A stretch of DNA of 64,000 bases from Streptomyces sp. JH34 (GCF_029428875.1 NZ_JAJSOO010000001.1:6668501-6732500), one strand, 5' to 3'; shown: positions 34,821 to 43,542, counted from the first letter of the stretch. Program-made: numbers and translations. The notes: generated from the sequence alone by a model not told the origin.

Positions 34821-35408
34821 TCACAGGGTGAGAAGCATGGCGAACATGGCGGTCCCCATGGCCAGCCTGCACGCCAGCGCGAGCTCCGGCCGCGCGTCCC
34901 ACGACGGGCCCGGCACCCCGCCGGCACCGGCCGGCACACCGGCCGGTGCCGGCGCGGGGATCAGCCGTCCCGCCGAACGCAGGACGTAGAGCGCGTAGTA
35001 GACGAGGAGTGCTCCCGTCAGCGCGGGTACGCCTCCGGCGGCCTCCGCCCCGTGTCCCAGGTGGCCCCCCGGCGCCACGTGGGAAGCGCCGGGCGCCATG
35101 ACCACGGCCATGTAGACCATCGCGAGGGAGCCGACCACATGGTGCAGGTGGCCACCGCCCCCGGCGTGCACCACCGCGTGCAGGGCGGCGGCGCCGAACA
35201 GCACCGCGTAGACCACCCACATCCATTCCGGAAGCGTGAACAGGGCCGGGGGCACCGCCATCGCGGCCATCCCGAACCCCATCAGCGCCTCGGCGCGCGC
35301 CGATCCGCGTTCCCGTGGCGTGCCGTCGCGGGTCCGCAGCAGGCAGTACGCCCCCGTGGCCCCGCACAGCACCATGAGCAGCCAGCCGGACAGCGCCGGT
35401 CCGTGCAC
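34821..35408 (-). CDS. DUF5134 membrane protein
   Basis: A 195-residue protein with five to six hydrophobic helices and a histidine-rich loop (HAVVHAGGGGHLHHVVGS and later HVAPGGHLGHG). This pattern fits the actinobacterial DUF5134 family. The His-rich loop might bind a metal; this is inference. It starts with GTG. The M56 protease gene follows 87 bp downstream on the same strand, a pairing that hints at copper or envelope functions but proves nothing. Confidence 0.7.
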   Translation of the reverse strand: MHGPALSGWLLMVLCGATGAYCLLRTRDGTPRERGSARAEALMGFGMAAMAVPPALFTLPEWMWVVYAVLFGAAALHAVVHAGGGGHLHHVVGSLAMVYMAVVMAPGASHVAPGGHLGHGAEAAGGVPALTGALLVYYALYVLRSAGRLIPAPAPAGVPAGAGGVPGPSWDARPELALACRLAMGTAMFAMLLTL

Positions 35409-35581
35409 GGTGCACCTCCCCTACGGCCGATCATGCCGAGGTGATCGATGCCCCGCGGCGGCAGTCCCTACCGGGGCGCATTGGGGTACTGGGGGAGCGC
35501 GCCAGAGCCTGCGGGGGCGGTCGAGGGGCGGGTTAATCTCGGGAAGGCACCATCGACAGCACACCACCGGAGAAGAGCCCC

Positions 35582-36130
35582 ATGGACATCGCACCGGCCA
35601 CGGCACGGGCAGAACTGACCTTCCGCGACGCGACCGAGGACGACGTGCCGGCCCTGGTGCGCCTCGTCGAGTCCGCCTACCGGGGTGACGCGAGCCGGGC
35701 CGGATGGACCACCGAGGCCGACATCCTCCAGGGGCAGCGCACCGACGCGGAGGGGGTGCGTGAGGTGCTCGCGGCCCCCTCGGGCAGGGTCCTCGTCGCC
35801 GAGCGGGACGGCGGGCCGGTCGCCTGCTGCCAGCTCGAACACCGGGGGACGGCAGCGTACTTCGGCATGTTCGCGGTCAGGCCCGAGCTGCAGGGCGCCG
35901 GTCTCGGCAAGGTGATCATCGCCGAGGCGGAGCGCACGGCGCGCGAGGGCTGGGGCGTGAACGAGATGCACATGACGGTGATCTCGGTCCGCGAGGAGCT
36001 GATCGCCTGGTACGAGCGGCGCGGCTACCGCCGCACGGGGGAGCTCACACCCTTCCCGTACGGCGACGAGCGCTTCGGGGTCCCGCAGCGCGACGACCTC
36101 GCGTTCGAGCTGCTGGTCAAGGAGCTGTAG
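35582..36130 (+). CDS. GNAT family N-acetyltransferase
   Basis: A 182-residue acetyltransferase. The fold starts at LTFRDATEDDVPAL. The acetyl-CoA site is VRPELQGAGLGKVII with the QGAGLG pyrophosphate loop, and the C-terminal ELIAWYERRGYRRTGE beta-alpha unit is typical. The acceptor is unknown. GGAGAAGAG precedes the ATG, and TAATCT at 35534-35539 is a likely -10. Confidence 0.88.
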   Translation: MDIAPATARAELTFRDATEDDVPALVRLVESAYRGDASRAGWTTEADILQGQRTDAEGVREVLAAPSGRVLVAERDGGPVACCQLEHRGTAAYFGMFAVRPELQGAGLGKVIIAEAERTAREGWGVNEMHMTVISVREELIAWYERRGYRRTGELTPFPYGDERFGVPQRDDLAFELLVKEL

Positions 36131-36170
36131 AGGGCGGGGCGGCGGCGCGGGCCGGTTCCCCCGGGGCGGA

Positions 36171-36854
36171 TCAGGCGGTGAAGCGCCCGGCGCGCCGGAT
36201 CTCCGGGTAGTCGGTCGTCGCACCGTCCAGACCCAGCGCGCGCACGAGGCGCAGATGGTCCTGGGTGTTGACGACCCAGCCGATCACCTTCAGGCCCTCC
36301 GCGTGCGCCCGCTCGACCACTTCGAGGGTGATCCTGCGGATGTTCAGGGCGAGCGTCGCCGCCCCGGCCGCCTTCGCCCGGTCGACCACGTCGCCTTCCC
36401 AGCGGCTGGCGATGAGCACCGTCCGCACGCCTGGGACCAGCTGAGCGATCTCGGCCACGGCCTCGTCGTGGAACGAGGACACCTCGACCCGGCCGGCCAG
36501 GTCGCGCCGCAGCATCACCTCGGCGAGTGCACGTGCGGCCGCCACGTCCTTGATCTCGGCCTGGACGGGCGAACCGATCGCGTCCAGCACCTCCTCGAAG
36601 ACGGGCACCCGCTCGCCCTGCCCGGCGTCGAGCTCGCGGAGCTCCGCCATCGTCTTCTCGGCGATCAGCCCCCGCCCGTCCGTCGTACGGTCCACGGCGG
36701 CGTCGTGCATCACGGCCAGCGCGCCGTCCTTGCTCAGATGGAGATCCAGTTCCACGGCGTCCATGCCCGCCCGCTCCGCGTGCGCGAACGAACGCAGCGT
36801 GTTCTCCGGCTCGACACCCATGACCCCGCGATGACCGATGGTGAGAAAAGTCAA
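36171..36854 (-). CDS. Glycerophosphodiester phosphodiesterase family protein
   Basis: A 227-residue GDPD-type enzyme. From a TTG start at 36854 the catalytic residues are H8, R9, E15 and N18 (GHRGVMGVEPENTL), E35 and D37 (VELDLHL) and H50 (VMHD). It hydrolyses glycerophosphodiesters to glycerol-3-phosphate and an alcohol. GGGAG four bases before the TTG and the immediate start of the fold support this unusual start codon; no in-frame ATG or GTG lies nearby. There is no signal peptide, so it is cytoplasmic. Confidence 0.85.
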   Translation of the reverse strand: MTFLTIGHRGVMGVEPENTLRSFAHAERAGMDAVELDLHLSKDGALAVMHDAAVDRTTDGRGLIAEKTMAELRELDAGQGERVPVFEEVLDAIGSPVQAEIKDVAAARALAEVMLRRDLAGRVEVSSFHDEAVAEIAQLVPGVRTVLIASRWEGDVVDRAKAAGAATLALNIRRITLEVVERAHAEGLKVIGWVVNTQDHLRLVRALGLDGATTDYPEIRRAGRFTA

Positions 36855-37101
36855 GGCACTCCCGCTTCCGTCCGACGTGTCCGCCTCGCCTGCGGCTCCT
36901 ACCCCCAGGGAACCAGTTCGCGCGCGCAGGACGGGCTCCGCCCTGCCATTCCGGCGGAACAAGGGGTCGCATCAAGGTGTGGCAGGAAAAATAACGGTGA
37001 TGATGAGGAGCGGCAGGATAATTTTCTGCCCTCCACTTGTCCGAAGGAGCCGAGCGCGGATACGGTTACTTGACGCGAGGTTCTCCTGTGAAGGAAGTGC
37101 T

Positions 37102-38499
37102 ATGACGGAAATTCTTGAGCATGCCAACGCCACCGGCGCGACAGCTGCTGCCCAGAGGGTCGTGGAGCACCCGGCATGGCCCGCGCTCAAGAGTGCCGTG
37201 GAAGAGTTCCGCCCCTGGCAGTCCGCGGACGGCTCCATCGATTTCGACGCGGAGGGCGCGCCTTCCGTCACGGCGGCCGCAGAGGTCGTCGAACGCGTCG
37301 TCGCCGCGGTCGAGCGGCTCTCCCCGCTGCTCCCGCACGACGACGCCTACCACCGTGCGCTCGTCAGCGACCTGCGCCGCTGGGCCGCGGACGGCTTCGG
37401 CGTACCGGACTTCCTCGACTCGCTCCTCGCCTTCCAGCCCGCCGCCGACCGCGCGGACGGACTCCAGCACCTCGTCGTCTTCGCGATGTACACGCAGAAC
37501 GGCAACCCGGACCGCAACCTCGAGGCCGTCGTGCTGCGGATGGTCTGGCCCGAGTGGCTCGCCGATCTCGAGGCCACGCGTTACGACAACCCGCTGTTCT
37601 GCGGGATCACCTTCGAGGACTTCACCTCGGGATACGACACCAACTCCGCGGTGCTCTTCCCCGAGACCATCGCCGTACGCGAGGCACCCGAGCGCTTCAG
37701 CTGGGGCGGCATCTTCTGCGACCGGGAGGCCGCACGCTTCCGCCGCGTGACCGAGGCGTCCGTCGACCTCCTCGGCCTCGACCTGCCCGACGACATCCGC
37801 GACATGCTCGGCGACCAGAAGCGCTGCGAGCAGGCCTTCGTGCTCTGGGACATGGTGCACGACCGCACCCACAGCCACGGCGACCTTCCGTTCGACCCCT
37901 TCATGATCAAGCAGCGCCAGCCGTTCTGGATGTATGGGCTCGAGGAGCTGCGCTGCGACCTCACCGCCTTCAAGGAGGCCGTGAAGCTGGAGGCCGACGG
38001 CTTCGGTCAGGGCCGGGACGTCCAGTTCGCCGTGCTCTTCGACCGGATGTTCCGCTTCCCCGTGACCGGCGAGCGCGTGCGCAACTACGACGGCCTCGGC
38101 GGCCAGCTGCTCTTCGCGTACCTCCACAAGCACGATGTGGTCCGCTGGACCGACAACACCCTCAAGATCGACTGGGCCCGCGCCCCGCAGGTCACCAACC
38201 AGCTGTGCGGAGAGATCGAGAAGCTCTACCGCGACGGCATCGACCGTCCGAAGCTCGTGCACTGGTTCGCGGCGTACGACCTGGTCGCGAGCTACCTCGC
38301 ACCCCACCCGGGATCACGCTGGGCCAAGGGCCCGGACGCCCTGGACCTGACCCAGCCGCCGCGCAAGCTCGTCGACGACGTGCTTCCGGACGAGTTTCCC
38401 CTGAGCATGTTCTATGAGGCGCTTTCGAAGAAGCTGAAGCACGTGATCGCCTCGACCAAGGGGATCACCGCGGCGGACGCCGGGCGGGCAGCTGCGTGA
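37102..38499 (+). CDS. DUF6421 family protein
   Basis: A 465-residue protein of the uncharacterised, highly conserved actinobacterial DUF6421 family. It is soluble with no membrane segment. A striking motif HDRTHSHG at residues 253-260 (H253, H257, H259), followed by DLPFDPFMIKQRQPFWMYG, looks like a metal or catalytic centre. It is the first gene of an operon with an SDR and a threonine-aldolase-like enzyme. The stop overlaps a possible GTG start of the SDR (GTGA). AAGGAA lies six bases before ATG 37102. An in-frame extension into the upstream promoter region is not used. The biochemical role is unknown. Confidence 0.85.
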   Translation: MTEILEHANATGATAAAQRVVEHPAWPALKSAVEEFRPWQSADGSIDFDAEGAPSVTAAAEVVERVVAAVERLSPLLPHDDAYHRALVSDLRRWAADGFGVPDFLDSLLAFQPAADRADGLQHLVVFAMYTQNGNPDRNLEAVVLRMVWPEWLADLEATRYDNPLFCGITFEDFTSGYDTNSAVLFPETIAVREAPERFSWGGIFCDREAARFRRVTEASVDLLGLDLPDDIRDMLGDQKRCEQAFVLWDMVHDRTHSHGDLPFDPFMIKQRQPFWMYGLEELRCDLTAFKEAVKLEADGFGQGRDVQFAVLFDRMFRFPVTGERVRNYDGLGGQLLFAYLHKHDVVRWTDNTLKIDWARAPQVTNQLCGEIEKLYRDGIDRPKLVHWFAAYDLVASYLAPHPGSRWAKGPDALDLTQPPRKLVDDVLPDEFPLSMFYEALSKKLKHVIASTKGITAADAGRAAA

Positions 38500-38525
38500 G
38501 CGCGGGTTCTGAGGAGGCGGTGGCG

Positions 38526-39290
38526 ATGAACGGAACGGACAGGAGCGACAGCGGCGTGCTCGAGGGTGCTGTGATCGCGGTGGCCGGGGCGGCGGGGCCG
38601 GCGGGCCGCGCCACACTGCTGAGGCTCGCCGAGGCGGGTGCGACCGTGGTCGCCTCCGACGCCAACCCCGAGCGGCTGGTGGAGGCGGTCGACGCCGCGC
38701 GGTACGCACACGGTGGAGCGACCGTGACGGGCGACACGGTCGACCTCCTGGATCCCGGGGCCGCGCGGGAATGGGCGCTCAAGACGGAGAAGGAGTTCGG
38801 CCGCGTCGACGGCCTGGTCCACCTCGTCGGCGGCTGGCGCGGGGGCTCCGGCTTCGCCGACACCAGCCTCGCCGACTGGGACTTCCTGGAGAAGCTGCTG
38901 ATCCGCACCGTCCAGTCCACCTCGCTGGCCTTCCAGGAGGTCCTCCAGCGCAGCGACCGGGGCCGGTACGTGCTGATCAGCGCGGCAGGGGCCAGCAACC
39001 CCACCGCCGGCAACGCCGCCTACGCCGCGGCCAAGGCGGCCGCCGAGGCATGGACACTCGCCCTCGCGGACGCGTTCCGTAAGGCGGGGGGCGACGCGGG
39101 CCCGACATCGGCTGCTGCGATCCTGGTGGTCAAGGCTCTGGTGCACGATGCGATGCGCGCCGAGCGCCCGAACGCCAAGTTCGCGGGCTTCACGGACGTC
39201 ACGGAGCTGGCCGAGGCCATCGCCGGAGTCTGGGACCGGCCCGCCGGAGAAGTGAACGGAAAACGTCTGTGGCTGACCCCGCAACCGTAA
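38526..39290 (+). CDS. SDR family oxidoreductase in the DUF6421 operon
   Basis: A 254-residue short-chain dehydrogenase. The nucleotide-binding loop is divergent (VAGAAGPAGRAT in place of TGxxxGIG). It keeps the acidic residue after beta-2 (VVASDAN), VHLVGGWRGG at the NNAG position, and the YxxxK pair in NAAYAAAKAAAEAW. ATG 38526 has AGGAGG eight bases upstream. An alternative GTG at 38496 would overlap the DUF6421 stop as GTGA. The 3' end overlaps the next gene by 22 bp. Confidence 0.82.
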   Translation: MNGTDRSDSGVLEGAVIAVAGAAGPAGRATLLRLAEAGATVVASDANPERLVEAVDAARYAHGGATVTGDTVDLLDPGAAREWALKTEKEFGRVDGLVHLVGGWRGGSGFADTSLADWDFLEKLLIRTVQSTSLAFQEVLQRSDRGRYVLISAAGASNPTAGNAAYAAAKAAAEAWTLALADAFRKAGGDAGPTSAAAILVVKALVHDAMRAERPNAKFAGFTDVTELAEAIAGVWDRPAGEVNGKRLWLTPQP

Positions 39291-40351
39291 GGACCGACGC
39301 GCGACGTCATCACGATCCGCAGGTACGCGGCTTCGCGAGTGACAACTACGCGGGCGTGCACCCGGAGGTCCTCGCGGCCATCGCCCTCGCCAACGGCGGC
39401 CACCAGGTCGCCTACGGGGAGGACGACTACACCGGTCACCTCCAGCGCGTCATGCACAGCCACTTCGGCCCCACCGCCGAGGCCTTCCCGGTCTTCAACG
39501 GCACCGGAGCCAACGTGGTCGCCCTCCAGGCGCTGACGGACCGCTGGGGCGCGGTGATCTGCGCCGAGTCCGCGCACATCAACGTGGACGAGGGCGGAGC
39601 GCCGGAGCGTGTGGGCGGTCTCAAGCTGCTCACCGTGCCGACCCCGGACGGCAAGCTCACTCCGGAGCTCATCGACCGCCAGGCGTACGGCTGGGACGAC
39701 GAACACCGGGCGATGCCGCAGGTCGTCTCGATCACGCAGAACACCGAGCTCGGGACCGTCTACACGCCCGACGAGATCCGTGCCGTCTGCGACCACGCCC
39801 ACGAGCGGGGCATGAAGGTGCACCTCGACGGTGCCCGGATAGCGAACGCCGCCGCGTCGCTGGACGTGCCGATGCGCACCTTCACCAACACGGTCGGGGT
39901 CGACGTCCTGTCCTTCGGCGGCACCAAGAACGGTGCGCTCTTCGGAGAAGCCGTCGTCGTGCTGAACCCGGACGCCGTGCGGGCGATGAAGCATCTGCGG
40001 AAGCTCTCGATGCAGCTCGCGTCCAAGATGCGCTTCGTCTCGGTCCAGCTCGAGGCGCTGCTCGCGGGCGACCTCTGGCTGCGCAACGCACGCCACTCCA
40101 ACGCGATGGCCCAGCGGCTCGCCGAAGGGGTACGGACGGTGGACGGGGTGGAGATCCTCCATCCCGTCCAGGCCAACGCCGTCTTCGCGCGGCTGCCGCA
40201 CGAGGTGACCGAACGGCTGCAGAAGCGGTTCCGGTTCTACTTCTGGGACGAGACGGCCGGCGACGTCCGCTGGATGTGCGCGTTCGACACCCGCGAGGAC
40301 GACGTCGACGCCTTCGTGCTGGCGCTCAAGGAGGAGATGGCGCGGCAGTAG
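39269..40351 (+). CDS. Threonine aldolase family PLP enzyme
   Basis: A 360-residue fold-type I PLP enzyme of the low-specificity L-threonine aldolase family. The PLP lysine is K220 in FGGTKNGALFGE, with HLDGARIANAA (cofactor-binding Asp and Arg) before it and the N-terminal ASDNYAGVHPEVL (against SDTxTxP in typical aldolases). It cleaves or forms beta-hydroxy-alpha-amino acids, giving glycine and an aldehyde. The GTG start lies inside the SDR gene, so translation is coupled. Two long hairpins end the operon. Confidence 0.88.
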   Translation: MADPATVRTDARRHHDPQVRGFASDNYAGVHPEVLAAIALANGGHQVAYGEDDYTGHLQRVMHSHFGPTAEAFPVFNGTGANVVALQALTDRWGAVICAESAHINVDEGGAPERVGGLKLLTVPTPDGKLTPELIDRQAYGWDDEHRAMPQVVSITQNTELGTVYTPDEIRAVCDHAHERGMKVHLDGARIANAAASLDVPMRTFTNTVGVDVLSFGGTKNGALFGEAVVVLNPDAVRAMKHLRKLSMQLASKMRFVSVQLEALLAGDLWLRNARHSNAMAQRLAEGVRTVDGVEILHPVQANAVFARLPHEVTERLQKRFRFYFWDETAGDVRWMCAFDTREDDVDAFVLALKEEMARQ

Positions 40352-40366
40352 CAGCCGAATGTCTGT

Positions 40367-40482
40367 GCGGTCGACCGGGAACGCGTTGCTCCCGGTCGGC
40401 CGCATCGTCGTGCCGCCCTCACCTCCGTGCACGCCGCCGCGGGATCTGGCGCGCTCCCGGCCGGCGACGAGGCCGGCCGGGA
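40367..40482. terminator. Two hairpins between convergent genes
   Basis: The first is a 14-bp stem including one G-T pair (40367-40380 with 40390-40403). The second is a perfect 11-bp stem with a 6-nt loop (40455-40465 with 40472-40482). They separate the aldolase operon from the acyltransferase gene on the other strand. Confidence 0.7.
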
Positions 40483-40525
40483 CCGGGGTGTGACGTATCA
40501 GCCGTCCGTCCGCGGCGCGGCGTGC

Positions 40526-41248
40526 TCAGCCGCGCTCACGCGCCTCGGCGGGCGTCGGAGCCGTACCCCCGAGGTGGGCCGGCACCCACCAGGTGTCCGA
40601 CGCGTCCTTGGGGCGCACGGGGTAGGCCCGCTGCGCGGCCTCGAGGAGCTCCTGCACACGCTCACGCAGGCGGCGGGTGATCGCCCCCGCGTACTGATCG
40701 GCGGGTGCCTCCAAGGCCTCGCCCACGCGGATCGTGATCGGGGTGTGGCTGCGCCGGAAATTGCGCGGACGCCCCTTGGTCCACAGTCGCTGGGTGCCCC
40801 ACAGTGCCATCGGGATCAGCGGTACGCCGGCCTCCTGGGCCAGCCGCGCGGCGCCCGACTTGAAGCTCTTCAGGGTGAAGGACTGCGAGATGGTCGCCTC
40901 GGGGAACACGCCGACGATCTCTCCCGCGCGCAGCGAGGCCAGCGCGTGTGCGTAGGCGTCCTCACCCTGGCCGCGGTCGACGGGGATGTGCTTCATCCCG
41001 CGCATCAGCGGCCCGGAGACCTTGTGACGGAAGACCGACTCCTTCGCCATGAAGCGGACGAGCCGCTTCTGGGGCAGGGCGCCGAGCCCGGTGAAGATGA
41101 AGTCCAGATAGCTGATGTGGTTGCTGACCAGAACCGCGCCACCGGTCTTCGGGATGTGCTCCGAACCCTGGGTGTCGATCTTCAGGTCGAGCGCCTTGAA
41201 CAGCGTGCGAGCGGCGCCGATGACCGGCCGATAGACGAGTTCTGCCAT
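40526..41248 (-). CDS. 1-acyl-glycerol-3-phosphate acyltransferase family protein
   Basis: A 240-residue PlsC-type lysophospholipid acyltransferase. Block I is SNHISYLD (NHxxxxD catalytic pair) at about residues 42-49. Block III is VFPEATIS, where the common FPEGT is changed to FPEAT, and block IV is VPLIPMALWG. It acylates lysophosphatidate or a related acceptor at the membrane surface. The C-terminal tail of about 30 residues is charged and variable. Confidence 0.9.
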   Translation of the reverse strand: MAELVYRPVIGAARTLFKALDLKIDTQGSEHIPKTGGAVLVSNHISYLDFIFTGLGALPQKRLVRFMAKESVFRHKVSGPLMRGMKHIPVDRGQGEDAYAHALASLRAGEIVGVFPEATISQSFTLKSFKSGAARLAQEAGVPLIPMALWGTQRLWTKGRPRNFRRSHTPITIRVGEALEAPADQYAGAITRRLRERVQELLEAAQRAYPVRPKDASDTWWVPAHLGGTAPTPAEARERG

Positions 41249-41467
41249 CTGGATGAAGACCCTTCTTCAATGCCTGGGGAGGGTTCTCCCGGCGGAAGTT
41301 ACGCAGCCGTAGGTTTTCGGCATTGTGGCGATCGTGCCCCATGTGCGACGCCGTGGCCAGCCCCAAAGGGCCCGGGGCGAGAGATTCTCGTCACGTGAAT
41401 CCTCCGGGAATGTAATGAGGCCGCAGGACGCTGACCCCTTGCGCAGGGCTCCGAGAGGGAGGACGGG

Positions 41468-41794
41468 ATGGACGGGCGGACGACCGGTGGCACGCTGAGC
41501 GCGGCCCAACTCGGCGCGGAGTTGGGGGATCGGGCCACTCTGGTGCAGTTCTCCAGCGCGTTCTGCCAGCCGTGCCGCGCCACCAGGCGCACTCTCGCGG
41601 AGGTGGCCGGGATGGTGGAGGGTGTCGCCCACATCGAGATCGACGCCGAGGCGCATCTCACGCTCGTGCGCCGCCTCGGGGTCAGCCGGACCCCCACGGT
41701 CCTGGTGCTCGACGCGGAGGGCCGCATCGTCCGCAGGGCGGTGGGGCAGCCGCGTACGGTGGATGTCGTCGCCGCACTGGGGCAGGCGATGTGA
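41468..41794 (+). CDS. Thioredoxin family protein
   Basis: A 108-residue thioredoxin-fold protein with the active site FCQPCRAT (CxxC; QP in place of the classical GP) at about residues 33-40 and the cis-proline in SRTPTVLVLD. It is a cytosolic disulfide reductase-like protein and may be a short actinobacterial thioredoxin. A possible leader-peptide/flavin-reductase unit follows 70 bp downstream. Confidence 0.88.
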   Translation: MDGRTTGGTLSAAQLGAELGDRATLVQFSSAFCQPCRATRRTLAEVAGMVEGVAHIEIDAEAHLTLVRRLGVSRTPTVLVLDAEGRIVRRAVGQPRTVDVVAALGQAM

Positions 41795-41830
41795 CGGACC
41801 GTGACGCATCTCCCACATGACGGGACGCGC

Positions 41831-41860
41831 TTGACTGTGTACGCCACGCATCGTCAGTCT
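41831..41860 (+). promoter_or_regulatory. Promoter for a leaderless leader peptide
   Basis: TTGACT (41831-41836) and CAGTCT (41855-41860), spaced 18 bp, place the transcription start at about 41867, exactly on the ATG of the small frame that follows. Confidence 0.55.
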
Positions 41861-41866
41861 GACGTT

Positions 41867-41947
41867 ATGCCGCCAGAACTCCTTCTCTTCGGCCGGGTGC
41901 ACGTCGACCTCGTGCGCCACGCGAGTGCGCGCTGTCCGGGTGTCTGA
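41867..41947 (+). CDS. Putative leader peptide upstream of the flavin reductase
   Basis: A 26-codon frame starting MPPELLLFGRVHVDLVRHAS and ending ARCPGV. It resembles the short actinobacterial leader peptides annotated from the pattern RHVDLCRxxSAxC, which precede sulfur, cysteine or redox genes and are thought to work by ribosome-mediated attenuation. Here the Cys sits four codons from the end. The promoter spacing suggests the ATG is the first base of the mRNA. The flavin reductase gene starts 43 bp after its stop. Confidence 0.6.
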   Translation: MPPELLLFGRVHVDLVRHASARCPGV

Positions 41948-41990
41948 AGAAACCGCGGACCCCGTACGCCTCTCGCAGAAGGACCTTTCG

Positions 41991-42497
41991 ATGACGGTCT
42001 CACCTGATCTCCGCACCGCCCGGACGGCTGCGCCCGATCTCCTCCGCTCCGTCTTCAGGCAGCACGCCGCCGGTGTCGCCGTGATCACCGCGGCGGGCGC
42101 GCGTCCGGCCGGTTTCACCGCGACCTCCCTCAACTCCGTCGCCGCCGAGCCGCCCCTCATCTCCTTCGGCGTGGGCACCTCGTCCTCCAGCTGGCCCGTG
42201 GTCGAGGAGGCGGAGCACGTGGGCGTGCACATACTCGGCGAGGACCAGGAGGAGCTCGCCGCCAGGTTCGCCCGCAGCGGCGCCGACCGGTTCGGACCGT
42301 CCACCGACTGGCGCAGCGGTCCCGAGGGTGTGCCGTTGCTCGGTGGAGTGGTGGCGTGGCTGGTCTGCCGGGTGGTGGCCCGGATTCCGGCGGGGGACCA
42401 CCGCATCGTGATCGCCGAGGTGGTGACCGGTGATCCGTTGGAGGGCGGCCGGCCGCTGGTCTACCACCAAGGCCGTTTCACCGCTCTGCGAGACTGA
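41991..42497 (+). CDS. Flavin reductase family protein
   Basis: A 168-residue FMN-binding split-barrel flavin reductase (HpaC/ActVB-like). The family core RQHAAGVAVITAAGARPAGFTATSLNSVAAEPPLISF is present in pieces, ending in the C-terminal strand PLVYHQGRFTAL. It supplies reduced flavin to two-component monooxygenases or to iron/sulfur metabolism. AAGGA lies eight bases before ATG 41991. A leader peptide frame precedes it, which suggests attenuation control. Confidence 0.88.
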   Translation: MTVSPDLRTARTAAPDLLRSVFRQHAAGVAVITAAGARPAGFTATSLNSVAAEPPLISFGVGTSSSSWPVVEEAEHVGVHILGEDQEELAARFARSGADRFGPSTDWRSGPEGVPLLGGVVAWLVCRVVARIPAGDHRIVIAEVVTGDPLEGGRPLVYHQGRFTALRD

Positions 42498-42547
42498 GGG
42501 CGAGCAAGTCGGCAGCGGGACCGGACCCGTTGGCTACGTCACAGTTC

Positions 42548-42595
42548 CAAGCGCTTGCTTATGGGTAACGTACTGGGTGTACTGGCGAGTAATAT
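42548..42595 (+). promoter_or_regulatory. Operator-rich promoter of etfBA
   Basis: TAATAT (42590-42595) is a plausible -10. Overlapping it is TACTGGCGAGTA (42580-42591), which is palindromic in five of six positions per half. The heptamer GTACTGG occurs twice, nine bases apart (42570-42576 and 42579-42585), and CAAGCGCTTG (42548-42557) is a perfect 10-bp palindrome. TACT-N4-AGTA sites are typical of TetR-type regulators; the regulator here is unknown. Confidence 0.5.
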
Positions 42596-42698
42596 TCGAC
42601 CGGGAGCTCGGTCGTCCCGACCGGAGAACGCCCGATGAGGCGCCTATGCTGCGTGCAACAAGGCAGCCCAGAAATGACGATGCAGTAGGAGAGCCGGC

Positions 42699-43484
42699 GT
42701 GAGCTTGAGGATCGTTGTCTGTGTGAAGTACGTGCCCGACGCCACCGGCGACCGGCACTTCGCCGATGACCTGACCCTGGACCGTGACGACGTCGACGGT
42801 CTGCTGTCGGAGCTCGACGAGTACGCGGTCGAGCAGGCGCTGCAGATCGCCGACGAGGCGGACGACGCGGAGATCACCGTGCTCACGGTGGGCCCCGAGG
42901 ATGCCAAGGACGCGCTGCGCAAGGCGCTGTCGATGGGTGCCGACAAGGCCGTCCACGTCGAGGACGACGACCTGCACGGCACCGACGTCATCGGCACCTC
43001 CCTGGTGCTGGCCAAGGCCGTCGAGAAGACCGGTTACGACCTGGTCATCTGTGGCATGGCGTCGACGGACGGCACCATGGGCGTGCTCCCGGCGCTGCTC
43101 GCGGAGCGTCTCGGCGTCCCGCAGGTCACGCTGCTCTCCGAGGTCTCGGTCGAGGACGGCACGGTCAAGGGCCGTCGCGACGGCGACACCGCGAGCGAGC
43201 AGCTCGAGGCGTCCCTGCCGGCCGTTGTCTCCGTGACCGACCAGTCGGGCGAGGCCCGTTACCCGTCGTTCAAGGGCATCATGGCGGCCAAGAAGAAGCC
43301 GGTCGAGTCCCTGGACCTCGAGGACCTGGAGATCGAGGCGGACGAGGTCGGCCTGGGCGGATCCTGGACCGCGGTCGACTCCGCGGCCGAGCGTCCCGCC
43401 CGTACCGCGGGCACGATCGTCAAGGACGAGGGCGAGGGCGGCAAGCAGCTGGCCGAGTTCCTTGCGGGCCAGAAGTTCATCTGA
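42699..43484 (+). CDS. etfB: Electron transfer flavoprotein beta subunit
   Basis: A 261-residue ETF small subunit. Diagnostic segments are IVVCVKYVPDA at the N terminus, NEYAVEQAL-like (DEYAVEQALQIAD), the AMP-binding region VICGMASTDGTMGVLP and the recognition loop SFKGIMAAKKKPVESLDL that docks on acyl-CoA dehydrogenases. With EtfA it accepts electrons from fatty-acid and amino-acid dehydrogenases and passes them to the quinone pool. It starts with GTG. Confidence 0.96.
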   Translation: MSLRIVVCVKYVPDATGDRHFADDLTLDRDDVDGLLSELDEYAVEQALQIADEADDAEITVLTVGPEDAKDALRKALSMGADKAVHVEDDDLHGTDVIGTSLVLAKAVEKTGYDLVICGMASTDGTMGVLPALLAERLGVPQVTLLSEVSVEDGTVKGRRDGDTASEQLEASLPAVVSVTDQSGEARYPSFKGIMAAKKKPVESLDLEDLEIEADEVGLGGSWTAVDSAAERPARTAGTIVKDEGEGGKQLAEFLAGQKFI

Positions 43485-43542
43485 GCCCCGGCTGTTCCCT
43501 CCACCGCCCCGCACTCCCTCGCACGCAGGAGATTGAAGTCCC

